A stretch of 64,000 nt of DNA from Cohnella sp. OV330 (GTDB lineage: Bacteria; Bacillota; Bacilli; Paenibacillales; Paenibacillaceae). Within the stretch, counting starts at the first letter, position 1, and the number at the start of each line of letters is the position of its first letter. Where the stretch lies: the NCBI RefSeq assembly GCF_900112065.1, contig NZ_FOKE01000001.1, positions 793,200-857,199 on the forward strand, read 5' to 3'. Shown here piece by piece: positions 33,064 to 42,100 of this stretch. The position numbers and the translations under genes were made by a program. The notes beneath the pieces are model-generated. The model did not search any database, was not told the DNA's origin, and worked only from the letters and a program-made list of their open reading frames with translations.

Positions 33064-33103
33064 AGCCCCCCGCGGCTTCGGCTAACGAATGCGGGGGACT
33101 TTT
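33064..33103 (-). terminator. Terminator between binding lipoprotein gene and giant enzyme gene
   Basis: On the minus strand CCCCCGC pairs with GCGGGGG, followed by CTTT. It lies in the 85-base gap and would reduce read-through from the transporter genes into the 6-kb enzyme gene. Confidence 0.65.
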
Positions 33104-33118
33104 CGGATCAAACGGCTG

Positions 33119-34792
33119 TTACTTGCCTGCTTTTTTCTGGAAGGAAGCTTCGAGCTCGCTTAAGATTTGCGTGCCGCCCTGGGATTTCCACTTCTCGACG
33201 AAGTCGTCGAACTTGTTAATGTCGCCGCCCATGATGATCTGCGTGAAGACGGAGTCGCGCATCGTATCGAGCTCGACGAGCTTGGCGACCTTGGTCGGCG
33301 AGTCGAGGTAGTTGGACGCGTCGGTGATCTGGTACTTGTTGTTGATCGCGACGTCGAGAGATTGGGAGAAACGCAGCGGCAGCGACTCGAGGTAACGCGG
33401 CCAACCGTTCAGGCCCGGCGCGAACAGGTAGCTCTGCGTGCCGCGGTAGTGGCCGTTCTTGTCCTGCTTGGTCGTCGGGTCGAGCAGATCCGTGACGGTG
33501 ACCATCTTTCCGTTTTCGATGTTGTAGTCTTCTCCTTCGATCCCCCAGACGGTCAGCATCTGGTTCTCGGGAGACAGGGACTCCTCGATGATGGACAGCA
33601 CTTTCTTCGGATCCTTCGTCTTCGCGCTGATCGCGGTCATCTGGGAAAACGGCGCGCCGGCCGGAGCGACCGCCTTGCCGTCCGCGCCCGTCAGCGAGCC
33701 GGTCAGCGACAAATATTTGAACGGCTCCTTGGACTGGTCGGGGAGCTTCTCGTTCGCGCCCAGTTTCTTGTTTTTGATCAGCTCGCTCGTCTCTACTTGC
33801 GTATCGTAGTCGCTCGCCGTGGACCACCAGCCCATCCAGGAGAACAGCTTGCCGCTGTAGAGCTTGGCGCGGAGCTGCTCTTCCTTGATCGTGGCGAACT
33901 CCTTGTCGATCAAGCCTTCCTTGTACATCTTTTGCAGGAACAGCAGCGCGTCCTTCATTCTCGGATCGATGTCGTAGTTGCTGAACTTGCCGTCCGTCTC
34001 GGTGAAATAGCCCGGCGTCACGCCGAACGCGCCGAAAATCTGGTCGAAGGAGTTGTTGGCGAACTTTACTTGGCCGATCTGCGCCGTGTAGCCGCCCAGC
34101 GGGATGACGTCCGGGTGGTCCGCTTTGATCTTCTTCAGCAGGTTGTAGTACTCGTCGAGCGTCTTGGGCACCGAAGCGCCTGCTGCCTCAAGGTAATCCT
34201 TGCGCATGACGAGATCCCATCGGTAGCCGGCGCCCGGTCCGCCCTGATACGGGATGCCGTAAATTTTGCCGTTTACCTTGGCCTGCTCGAATACCTCCGG
34301 CGGCACCTCGCGCATGATGTTAGGCGTGTCCTGCTCGTTGATCAGGTCGGTCAGGTCGACGAAGGCGCCGAGCGGCGCGTACTTCTGGAAGTCGTCGGCG
34401 AAGTCGATCCGCACGACGTCGGGGATGTCCTCGCTGGACATCTTGAGGTTCAGCTTCGTCTTGTACTGCTGGACGTCGACCATCTCGGCGTCGATCTTGA
34501 CGTTCAGCTTCTGCTCGATCGTCTGCTTGACGATATCGTTGTCCGGATCGTAAGGGACGGAGATGTCCTGCGCCTTCAGCCACTTGAGCGTGTACGGCTC
34601 CGTCGACGCGCTTGCGGATGGCGAAGCGCCGGCGGACGAGGATGCGGCAGCCGTGGACGACGCCGGTGCTGACGCGCTCTCCGAGGCGGCGCCGTTCTCG
34701 TTGTTGCCGTTGCTGCAGCCCGCGACGGCGAGCGTGCCGACCAGTACCGCGGATGCCAGACCGATCGACTTTTTCTTTTTCTGATGAGACAT
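33119..34792 (-). CDS. Sugar ABC transporter substrate-binding lipoprotein (LplA-like), locus 1
   Basis: A 557-residue extracellular solute-binding protein with lipobox VAGCS, an Ala/Ser linker and a type I binding fold of the long LplA/YtcQ family (LKWLKAQDISVPYDPDNDIVKQTIEQKLNVKIDAEMVD, IDFADDFQKYAPLGAFVDLTDLI, GIPYQGGPGAGYRWDLVMRKDYLEAAG). It captures oligosaccharides for the two permeases encoded upstream. AGGAGG precedes the ATG by ten bases. No ATPase gene is nearby. Confidence 0.92.
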   Translation of the reverse strand: MSHQKKKKSIGLASAVLVGTLAVAGCSNGNNENGAASESASAPASSTAAASSSAGASPSASASTEPYTLKWLKAQDISVPYDPDNDIVKQTIEQKLNVKIDAEMVDVQQYKTKLNLKMSSEDIPDVVRIDFADDFQKYAPLGAFVDLTDLINEQDTPNIMREVPPEVFEQAKVNGKIYGIPYQGGPGAGYRWDLVMRKDYLEAAGASVPKTLDEYYNLLKKIKADHPDVIPLGGYTAQIGQVKFANNSFDQIFGAFGVTPGYFTETDGKFSNYDIDPRMKDALLFLQKMYKEGLIDKEFATIKEEQLRAKLYSGKLFSWMGWWSTASDYDTQVETSELIKNKKLGANEKLPDQSKEPFKYLSLTGSLTGADGKAVAPAGAPFSQMTAISAKTKDPKKVLSIIEESLSPENQMLTVWGIEGEDYNIENGKMVTVTDLLDPTTKQDKNGHYRGTQSYLFAPGLNGWPRYLESLPLRFSQSLDVAINNKYQITDASNYLDSPTKVAKLVELDTMRDSVFTQIIMGGDINKFDDFVEKWKSQGGTQILSELEASFQKKAGK

Positions 34793-34881
34793 GTACTAGT
34801 GACCTCCTATTAATGAGCTGTATATTTACCCTTGGGGGATAAACCGAAGTTCATGTCGAGCCGTTCCCTGGCGGACCGGCC

Positions 34882-35757
34882 CTACCCTTTGACTGAGCCG
34901 ACCATCATGCCCTGATCGAAGTACCGCTGGATGAGCGGATAGATGATGAGCATGGGCAGCGCGACGATGACGATGGCGGCCATCTGGATGCCGACCGTCG
35001 GCGGCGGCGTGCGTCCCGCGGTCTCGAGCAGCTCGGGCGGCAGGCTGGAGCTCGCGATGATCGAGCGAAGCACGAGCTGCACCGGCGCCTTGTTCCAATC
35101 CGAGACGTAGAGCATGGCGCTGAAGAAGTCGTTCCAGTAGACGACCATGTAGAGCAGGCCGACGGACGCGATAGCTGGCATCGACAGCGGAAGGATGATC
35201 TGCCGAAGGATGCGGAACTCCGAGGCGCCGTCGAGGGAAGCCGACTCTCTCAAGCTCTCGGGAATGCTCTCGAAAAACGACTTCATAATAATCATGTTGA
35301 AGGCGCTGAACGCCATTACGAGGATGAGCACGTAGTTCGTGTTCAGCAGGCCGAGCTGCTGGATCGTAATGTAGGTGGGGATCATGCCGCCCTTGAACAG
35401 CATCGTGAACACGAAGATCAGGATGATGCCCTTGCGGCCCGGCAGCCTTTTCTCGGCCAGCGCGTAGGCGACGGTCGTCGTCAGGAACAGGGCGAGCAGC
35501 ACGCCCGCGACCGTATTGCGGATCGTATTGCCGTAGGCGTGATAGATCAGCGAGCCTTTTTTCAGCAGATAAGTGTAATACTCGAAGCTGAAGGACGTCG
35601 GGAAAAGAACCATGCCGTCCTTGGCGCTGAATTCGGAGTAGGGCGTGATCGATACCGTGATGACGTACCAGAACGGAAGCACGATCACCAGCGTGAGCAG
35701 CGTGAGTACGATATAGTTGGTCGTCGCAAAAGCGGATTCGCCTCTCGTGAGCTTCAT
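34882..35757 (-). CDS. Carbohydrate ABC transporter permease (LplC/YtcP-like), locus 1
   Basis: A 291-residue permease with six helices and the EAA loop SIPESLRESASLDGASEFRILRQIILPLSMPAIASVGLLYMVVYWNDFFSAMLYV. The N-terminal half (FATTNYIVLTLLTLVIVLPFWYVITVSITPYSEFS) and the C-terminus DQGMMVGSVKG are typical of the LplC/YtcP branch. It starts 20 bases after the partner permease. Confidence 0.94.
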   Translation of the reverse strand: MKLTRGESAFATTNYIVLTLLTLVIVLPFWYVITVSITPYSEFSAKDGMVLFPTSFSFEYYTYLLKKGSLIYHAYGNTIRNTVAGVLLALFLTTTVAYALAEKRLPGRKGIILIFVFTMLFKGGMIPTYITIQQLGLLNTNYVLILVMAFSAFNMIIMKSFFESIPESLRESASLDGASEFRILRQIILPLSMPAIASVGLLYMVVYWNDFFSAMLYVSDWNKAPVQLVLRSIIASSSLPPELLETAGRTPPPTVGIQMAAIVIVALPMLIIYPLIQRYFDQGMMVGSVKG

Positions 35758-35777
35758 CGGTTGTCTTCTTCCCTTCG

Positions 35778-36767
35778 TCAGAAAATGCCGGAATCGGGAT
35801 CGATCCGCTTGGCGATGCGATTGGCGGCCAGCACCAGCGCCAGACCGATGACGCCCTTGATCACGTCGGCGGCGGCGGCCAGGCTAAGGTTGAACTGCTC
35901 GATGCCGATGCGATATATATAGGTATCGAGGATGTCCCCCACTTCGAACACCATCGGATTGTACAGGTTGATGACCTGGTCCAATCCGGCGCTCATGACG
36001 AATCCGACTCTCAGAATGAAGATGACGATGATCGTGGAGGCGATGCCCGGCAGCGTGACGTGCACGATCCGCTTGAAGCGCGTGGCGCCGTCGACGACGG
36101 CCGCTTCGTAGACTTCGGGGTTCAGGCCGGCGATGGCGGCGATGTAGATGATGGCGGCCCAGCCCATCTCTTTCATCGCGTCGGTGACGACGAGAATCGT
36201 GCGGAAGTATGCGGGCTGGACGAGCAAGTAAGCGGGCGTGCCGCCGAACCAGCCGATCACCTTGTTGATAATGCCGGTCTCCGGGGACAACAGCAGCGTG
36301 ATGATGCCGCCGTAGACGACCCAAGACACGAATCTCGGCAAGTACACCGCGGTTTGCAGCGTCTTCTTGAACCAGCGCGTCCGGATCTCGTTCAGCGCGA
36401 GCGCCAGCAGGATCGGGGCGATGAAGCCGCTGATCATCTTGTACAGGCTGATGAGCAGCGTGTTCTTGAACGCGTGGACGAACATCTCCGACTCGAACAG
36501 CGCGCGGAAGTGCTTGAGCCCCGCCCAGTGGCTGCCGGAGAATCCCTGGATGACGTTGTAATCCATAAAGGCGATGCTGACGCCGTAGAGCGGCAGGTAG
36601 TCGAAGACGAGCACCCACAGCAGCGCCGGCAACAGCAGAACGTACAGAAGCTTGAACTTCCAGATGCGGCGGAACCGGGGACCGGCCTTCAGCCTCGTTC
36701 GTTCGGTCTTGCCAGTGGTCTTGCCCGTCGTCTCGCCGGCGGACGTGCCGGGGGTAGCGAGCTCCAT
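35778..36767 (-). CDS. Carbohydrate ABC transporter permease (LplB/YteP-like), locus 1
   Basis: A 329-residue permease with six helices after a 40-residue basic N-terminus containing Gly/Thr/Lys repeats. FDYLPLYGVSIAFMDYNVIQGFSGSHWAGLKHF and the EAA loop EVYEAAVVDGATRFKRIVHVTLPGIASTIIVIFILRVGF mark the LplB/YteP family. AGGAGG is eight bases before the ATG. First gene of locus 1; a cre-like box stands about 52 bases upstream. Confidence 0.94.
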   Translation of the reverse strand: MELATPGTSAGETTGKTTGKTERTRLKAGPRFRRIWKFKLLYVLLLPALLWVLVFDYLPLYGVSIAFMDYNVIQGFSGSHWAGLKHFRALFESEMFVHAFKNTLLISLYKMISGFIAPILLALALNEIRTRWFKKTLQTAVYLPRFVSWVVYGGIITLLLSPETGIINKVIGWFGGTPAYLLVQPAYFRTILVVTDAMKEMGWAAIIYIAAIAGLNPEVYEAAVVDGATRFKRIVHVTLPGIASTIIVIFILRVGFVMSAGLDQVINLYNPMVFEVGDILDTYIYRIGIEQFNLSLAAAADVIKGVIGLALVLAANRIAKRIDPDSGIF

Positions 36768-36818
36768 GCGGTAAGCCTCCTATCCTTCACTCTGTCTCTG
36801 TATGGTGCACTTCCGCAT

Positions 36819-36832
36819 TGAAAGTGCTTACA
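36819..36832. promoter_or_regulatory. cre-like CcpA site upstream of the locus 1 operon
   Basis: TGAAAGTGCTTACA matches the catabolite-responsive element TGWNANCGNTNNCA at all fixed positions except the central C. It overlaps an inverted repeat GCACTT-n9-AAGTGC (36807-36827). It lies 52-65 bases before the first permease ATG, consistent with glucose repression. Confidence 0.55.
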
Positions 36833-36943
36833 GTAGCCAGTTTATCGGATCGGGAAGGGGCGGAACACCGGGGCGGAGAACGATATACCCGGTGAAAAGT
36901 CGCATTCTGGCAGCTGCCTCTCGCCGCTTCCTCACGCGTACGC

Positions 36944-37217
36944 GGAGAAGTCGGCTGCCGGATGGACCCAGATCCGCTATTTAGCCAAAACGCGCCCATT
37001 ACCGTTCGTTGCGGACCACAGATCCGCTAATCGCGCACAAACGCCCCGATTCCCGCCTCCTCAGCCGCAATACGTCCCCTGTGTCCGCTATCCCGCCTGA
37101 ACGTGCCGTTTTCGAGTAAATAACGGATCGTATGTCCGCTAACGACTCCCACCTAGGCTCTCGCACGCTGTAACTCTCCGATTCCCGCACATGTCCATGG
37201 AGAAGTCGACCGCCGGA
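36944..37217. repeat. Palindrome array E (spacing 50-61-51)
   Basis: Four elements containing TCCGCTA start that heptamer at 36973, 37023, 37084 and 37135. Arms are TAGCGGA/TCCGCTA. The cores of the first two (CCAGAT, CACAGAT) and last two (CTGTGT, GTATGT) are inverse, so orientation flips in the middle. Read on the minus strand the spacing is 51-61-50, nearly that of arrays B and C. Imperfect 19-base direct repeats (GGAGAAGTCG then YGCCGGA) flank it at 36944 and 37199, 255 bases apart. It occupies the centre of the 476-base gap after the GH36 gene; the remainder shows nothing else but the cre-like box. Confidence 0.85.
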
Positions 37218-37243
37218 CTGCGGCACGCTTCCGCAACCGCCTC

Positions 37244-39022
37244 CTACTTCCGCGTCAACGTCGCGTTGCCGGCAGGCGGTACGTCCACCAGATGGATTCC
37301 TGCACGCGGCGTCCAAGAGGTGCGCTCCTCCTTCTTCCCCCGGCAATCCCGAATTTCCACTTGCCATTCGTCCTGGTCCCCAACGCACTCAATATAGACG
37401 CCTTCGGCACGCGTGCCATTGACGAGAATTACCGTCTGAGGCAGCTCGCCGTCCAGCGGAACGATCGTGCGAGGCTGATAGACGGCGGCGAGCAGCTTGG
37501 ATGCATTAGACGCGACGACGAGCGGATACAACAATTCCGGTTGATGCGGCTCCAAATGTCCGTCCAGCAGGACGTCCCGGTGCTCCTTCCAGAAGGCCAG
37601 CCAATAGGCGACCATCTCCGCATGCTCCGCGGGCAGGCGATCGAGCCGAACGGAAATCTGGGGCACGGCGAACAGCACGTTGATCAGCTGCAGCGCCGCG
37701 CTCTCGGCCGGCTCGCCTGGGTGCCACATGAGCATGTCGGCATGCGCCGGCGTCTCGCCGCACAGCAGGCGAATGTCCAGCGTACGCACGCGGTTCTCGA
37801 CCGCGTCGTTCGGACAGTCCGCCGCCCTGAACATATTGCCGTATTTGCGCATGCAGGGCCCTACGTACGCTTGGCGGAACTCGATCATCACGTCCGGGTC
37901 GATCGCGGAGAGCCGGTTCCTAATGTCCGACATGAGGCGATCGACCGCCTCGGGTACGGAATCGAGGTCGCGTCCATCCCCGAACGCGAGCTTGCGATCC
38001 GCAGGCAGGTTGAAGCTGTCGATGAAGTCGAGCTTGAAGCCGTCGAGCTTCCACTCGCGCATCGCCCGTTCGTAGATGCCGATCAGATATTCGCGTACCT
38101 CGGGGAAACGCGGGTCGACGATGCCCCAGCCGCGCTCCTCGATCGTGTACAGCATTTTGGCGCTGAACCGTTCCCACGCCTGGCTGTGCACGCCGACGAA
38201 AGGAACGGAATACCACAGCATGTACTTCATCTCCAGCGCATGAACGCGCCCGACGTGGGCGGCCATGTCCGGCATCTTCTCGGCGCAAGCCTCCCAATCT
38301 CCGCAATACGCGTACCCGCGCTCGTTGTTCGCCGTCTGCCAGCCGTCGTCCGCGATCACTGTCCGGCAGCCCAGCGCCGAGGCCTCGCGGCACTGTTCTT
38401 CAATCGCTTCTGGCGTTAAATGCTGATGCAAACTGTACCAGGTCGAGTACATCGGCTCGCGCGCCGCGACAGGCACGAACGAAGGGGCGAGGCCGGGAAG
38501 CCCGCTCCACCATCGCTGCACTTCGTTCAAGCTGTCATAGTAAGGCAGCTCGCGCAGGTCCATCCGCAGCGTCGCTTCATAGCGTTCCAGCGGGGCGACC
38601 GACTCCTCGAACAGCGATACCGAGCAGTGGAATTCGGCCGTCTCTTCATGGACGCCCGCCTTGCAGACGACGGGGTTCAGCGTATCGGAAAAAGCGAACG
38701 TCATGCGGCTCCGTCCGTCTCCGCCGAACAGACAGACGACGGGCGCGGAGCTTGCGGCATTGCTGCGGTAGCCGGCGAACCAGTCCGGGGACAGCCCGCG
38801 GCCCCGGTAGCCGTTCGGATGCCAGACGCCTTGGACGTCGACGATCGGGCGTTCCCAGGACAGACGGATCGCCGGCGGGATCCCCGGACGGTCCGCCGTT
38901 ATTTTCAGATGCACGAGCTCGACGCCCGCCTCTTGGATCTCGACGGCAAGCGAGGCGCTGAACCGGTCGTCCGCGCCGGATATACGGTACTGAAGTCTGC
39001 TTTCGTTTTGCGTTTGCTGCAT
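37244..39022 (-). CDS. Glycoside hydrolase family 36-like alpha-galactosidase
   Basis: A 592-residue enzyme with the GH36/GH27 clan pattern. An N-terminal beta-sandwich (to about 190) is followed by a TIM barrel: YSTWYSLHQHLTPEAIEEQC, TVIADDGWQ, MLWYSVPFVGVHS, and DGFKLDFIDSF with nucleophile Asp332. The likely acid/base Asp lies in FRAADCPNDAVENR. A short beta domain ends it. There is no signal peptide, so it acts in the cytosol on imported galactosides. ATG at 39022 follows GGAGG by ten bases; the upstream in-frame codons add nothing family-like. Last gene of locus 2. Confidence 0.85.
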   Translation of the reverse strand: MQQTQNESRLQYRISGADDRFSASLAVEIQEAGVELVHLKITADRPGIPPAIRLSWERPIVDVQGVWHPNGYRGRGLSPDWFAGYRSNAASSAPVVCLFGGDGRSRMTFAFSDTLNPVVCKAGVHEETAEFHCSVSLFEESVAPLERYEATLRMDLRELPYYDSLNEVQRWWSGLPGLAPSFVPVAAREPMYSTWYSLHQHLTPEAIEEQCREASALGCRTVIADDGWQTANNERGYAYCGDWEACAEKMPDMAAHVGRVHALEMKYMLWYSVPFVGVHSQAWERFSAKMLYTIEERGWGIVDPRFPEVREYLIGIYERAMREWKLDGFKLDFIDSFNLPADRKLAFGDGRDLDSVPEAVDRLMSDIRNRLSAIDPDVMIEFRQAYVGPCMRKYGNMFRAADCPNDAVENRVRTLDIRLLCGETPAHADMLMWHPGEPAESAALQLINVLFAVPQISVRLDRLPAEHAEMVAYWLAFWKEHRDVLLDGHLEPHQPELLYPLVVASNASKLLAAVYQPRTIVPLDGELPQTVILVNGTRAEGVYIECVGDQDEWQVEIRDCRGKKEERTSWTPRAGIHLVDVPPAGNATLTRK

Positions 39023-39081
39023 GAGACAAAAACCTCCGCCATGGATAAATGAGTTCGTGAATTCGAGCCGTAACGGCACTG

Positions 39082-39120
39082 CAGCATGCCGACGACGCTC
39101 TTCGCGTCGGCGGCATGCTG
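39082..39120. other. Strong hairpin without T-run before the GH36 gene
   Basis: CAGCATGCCG and CGGCATGCTG are perfect ten-base arms, with further pairing inside around CTCTT. No T-run follows on either strand, so it is more likely an mRNA stability or processing structure than a terminator. Confidence 0.6.
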
Positions 39121-39185
39121 GCTCCGTTGCGAATAGGTTCCCGCGCGTGCGTCTTGGGACGCAGACGCGACGGATCGTCGCTGCC

Positions 39186-42100
39186 TTATAAGTTCGGCAT
39201 GACCGTCACGTCGTCCACGAGCAGCTGCACGGGCGTCGCGCCCGCTCCTTTTACCGAGAATCCGATGCCGCCGGCCGCCAACGAAGCGTCGGTGAACGTC
39301 GTCGCCGTCACGCCGTCGATCGACAGCTTGAACGCACTGCCGTCAACCTTAAGCTCATACGCATGATGCACCGCCATATCGAAGCCCGGAATAACGTTGC
39401 CGATATCGATCGTCGTCCCCACCTGAACCGGCGTCGAGGAGCCCGCATATTTCCACAACTCGACGGTATCCGTATTTTTGAACTCCATGAAATAATAGTT
39501 CGTGCTCGAGGAATACCGGAACAACGCCCGGAACCGGTCGGACTCGGCGCCGAAGGACATCGTATAATTCTGCGCGCTGTATGGAAGGACGGACGTCTTG
39601 GTCACCGCCCGTTGGGGACCGGTCGACGTCGTCGTGCCCTTCAGCACGGCTGCCTGCCCGGTGCCCTGGATCTCCCACGCCGTGCTGCCGAATAGATCCC
39701 AGTTGCCGAGGCCTCCGGCAAAGGTGTCCTGGAACAACGGCTCGGCGTTAACGGTGACTGTGGCCGTAGCGGTAAAGGATCCGTCCTCGGTCGTCGCTGT
39801 GATACCGGCCGTGCCCGGCGCGATGCCCGTCACCGTGCCGCTTTCGCCGACCGCGGCGATGGACGGGGAGCTCGAGCTCCACAGCACCTTCTTGTTCGAT
39901 GCGTTCGCGGGCGACACGACCGCGGTCAGCACTGCGGTTTTCCCGGCGCCTACAGTCAGCGTCGAAGCGCTGAGCGCCACGCCGGAGACGGGCACCTGCG
40001 CGTTCGGATCGCTGGCAGTAACCGTCCAGCTGCCGAAGTCGTACGTCAGCCTTTCGTTGCCCTCGGTCGCCGTAAACGTCGTGCCGCCGCGTTCCTGCTG
40101 CAGCCAAGGCGTATCGAACAACTTGAACGACGCATAATCGATCGGCTGTCCGTTGATCTTGTGCGTCCCGGCATAGGCGCCGGAGGCCAGGTCGAAGGTG
40201 ATGTCCATCGTGTCGCCGCTCAAATTCGTATAAACGAGGCGCGGATTGTTCTCGTCGATATGCGAGCTGTCGACCGTCGTGCCCGTCAGTACGGCATTTT
40301 TAAATGCCGCGAAGTCGGCATATTCGGAGAGTCCCGCCGTCTCCAGCACCCAGCCGTTTTTGTCAGCCTGGCTGCGCAGGATGTTGTAGCTGTAGGACAG
40401 CTGCGCGGTCGGATGGAGCTGCGTCGTCGTCTTGACCTTGTTGGACGGATCGGTCGGCGACTGCGCGTACCAGGCGTACGGCTTGATCATTTTAAAGGCG
40501 AAATACATCTGCCCCGTCTTGCTGAACACCCATCCGCCCTGCTCTTCCTTCGCGAGTATCGAGCCCGTATCCGGGAACATGGCGTTCAGGTAGTTGTCGG
40601 TCCCGCCCGGTCCGCTAAGCGACTTGTAGACGCCCACCGCCGTCTTGCCGTCCTGCATGATCCGGTGGTTCTCGATCTGGTCGTAGTTGCCGATCGGACT
40701 GTTGCCTTGGTCGGCGTTAATCCGGAACAGGCTGTCCGGCTTGTCGGACTGCCAGCGCAGCACCGACTGCATGTTCTCGATCCAATTGTCGACCCGGTTA
40801 TACGTCACCTCGGTGGCGAGTCCCCAGGTCGGCTTCACGTAAGCCTGGCGGTATACGTTCATGCTGCGCCCGCTGGAATTTTGCAGGTTCGTTTTGCGGG
40901 ACTCGTAATCCTTGTCGGTCTTCTGTCCGATCCGAACCGCCATCGCGGGCGGCGTATAGCTCATCGATGGCGCGAGGACCATTCCGACGTATTCCAGGAA
41001 CGGCCGATAGGCTGCCGGCACGCCCGCGTCCGTATCGCCGAATCCCTGCTGGGCGCGGTGCGCGCCAAAATACATCCAGGACAGCAGCGTATGGTCCGCG
41101 CCTCTCCAAGTCGGGTCGTTGGCGGAGGTGGCGTCTCCCTTGGACCGGCTCGTGCTGGAGATGAAGTTGCCGTCGATCCAGTCGTTCGCCCATTCGAACC
41201 ACATGACGTCCATCGCCATCTTGACCTTTTGCTTAAAGTCGGGTTCGTCCGAATACTGATAGAGCGCATTCAGGCAAAAGTACGTCATGAACGTGTATTC
41301 CGGACTCTCGTATTCCGCCCAGCCGCCGCGGACCGCCGCGTCGAGCATCTCCTCGATGTTGGCCCGGTTCGCGCTTTTCAGCGCGGCGCCGGACGCGCCG
41401 TTCAGGTCGACGACGTCGGGCAGCAGCTGTCCGACCAGATATCCCGCCGTATAGTTGCTCATCCGCAGGTTCTCGGTCTGCGGCAGCTTGGCGTATGCAT
41501 AACCCGCGAAGTAGCTTTTCACGTGGCTGATCATCGCGCTGTCCATCTTGTCTCCGGCGAGCAGGTACGCGTACATTTTGCTGACCGTCTTGTACTGCTC
41601 CCAGTCGTAAGTCTGGAACATCGTGTCCAGCTTCTGAAGGTTGACGGAGACGTTCTGATTGTCCACGAGCTGCGCCGCGATCTGCGCGATGTTGGGCACG
41701 CCGCCCATCTCGGACATCGACTTGGTCTTGTTCCAGAGCCACTGCTTGCGCGTCTCGAGCGTGCCCGGGAACGGCGCGTAGTTGCTGTCCGCCGGCGGAA
41801 CATCGCCCGCCGCGACATGATCGAACTTCGTCGTGCTGAGCCTGTTGGCGTCGTGGCTCGTCAGCGCCAGGCCGATGTATACCGTCTCGGGCAGGTTGAC
41901 GGCCTCTCGCTTGACGAGATTCCAGGCGATGCCGTCGGACGACTCATATCCGCTGATGATATTGCCGACGCGCGTCAGCTTCACCCAATAAGGCGCCGGC
42001 GACTTGCTGCCGGACGTCAGCACCGTGGCGCCTCCCTGCGTCAGGCGATCCTCGAAAATCGCCCCGTTCGTCGGCGATACCGCCATCAAGGCATGCGGAG

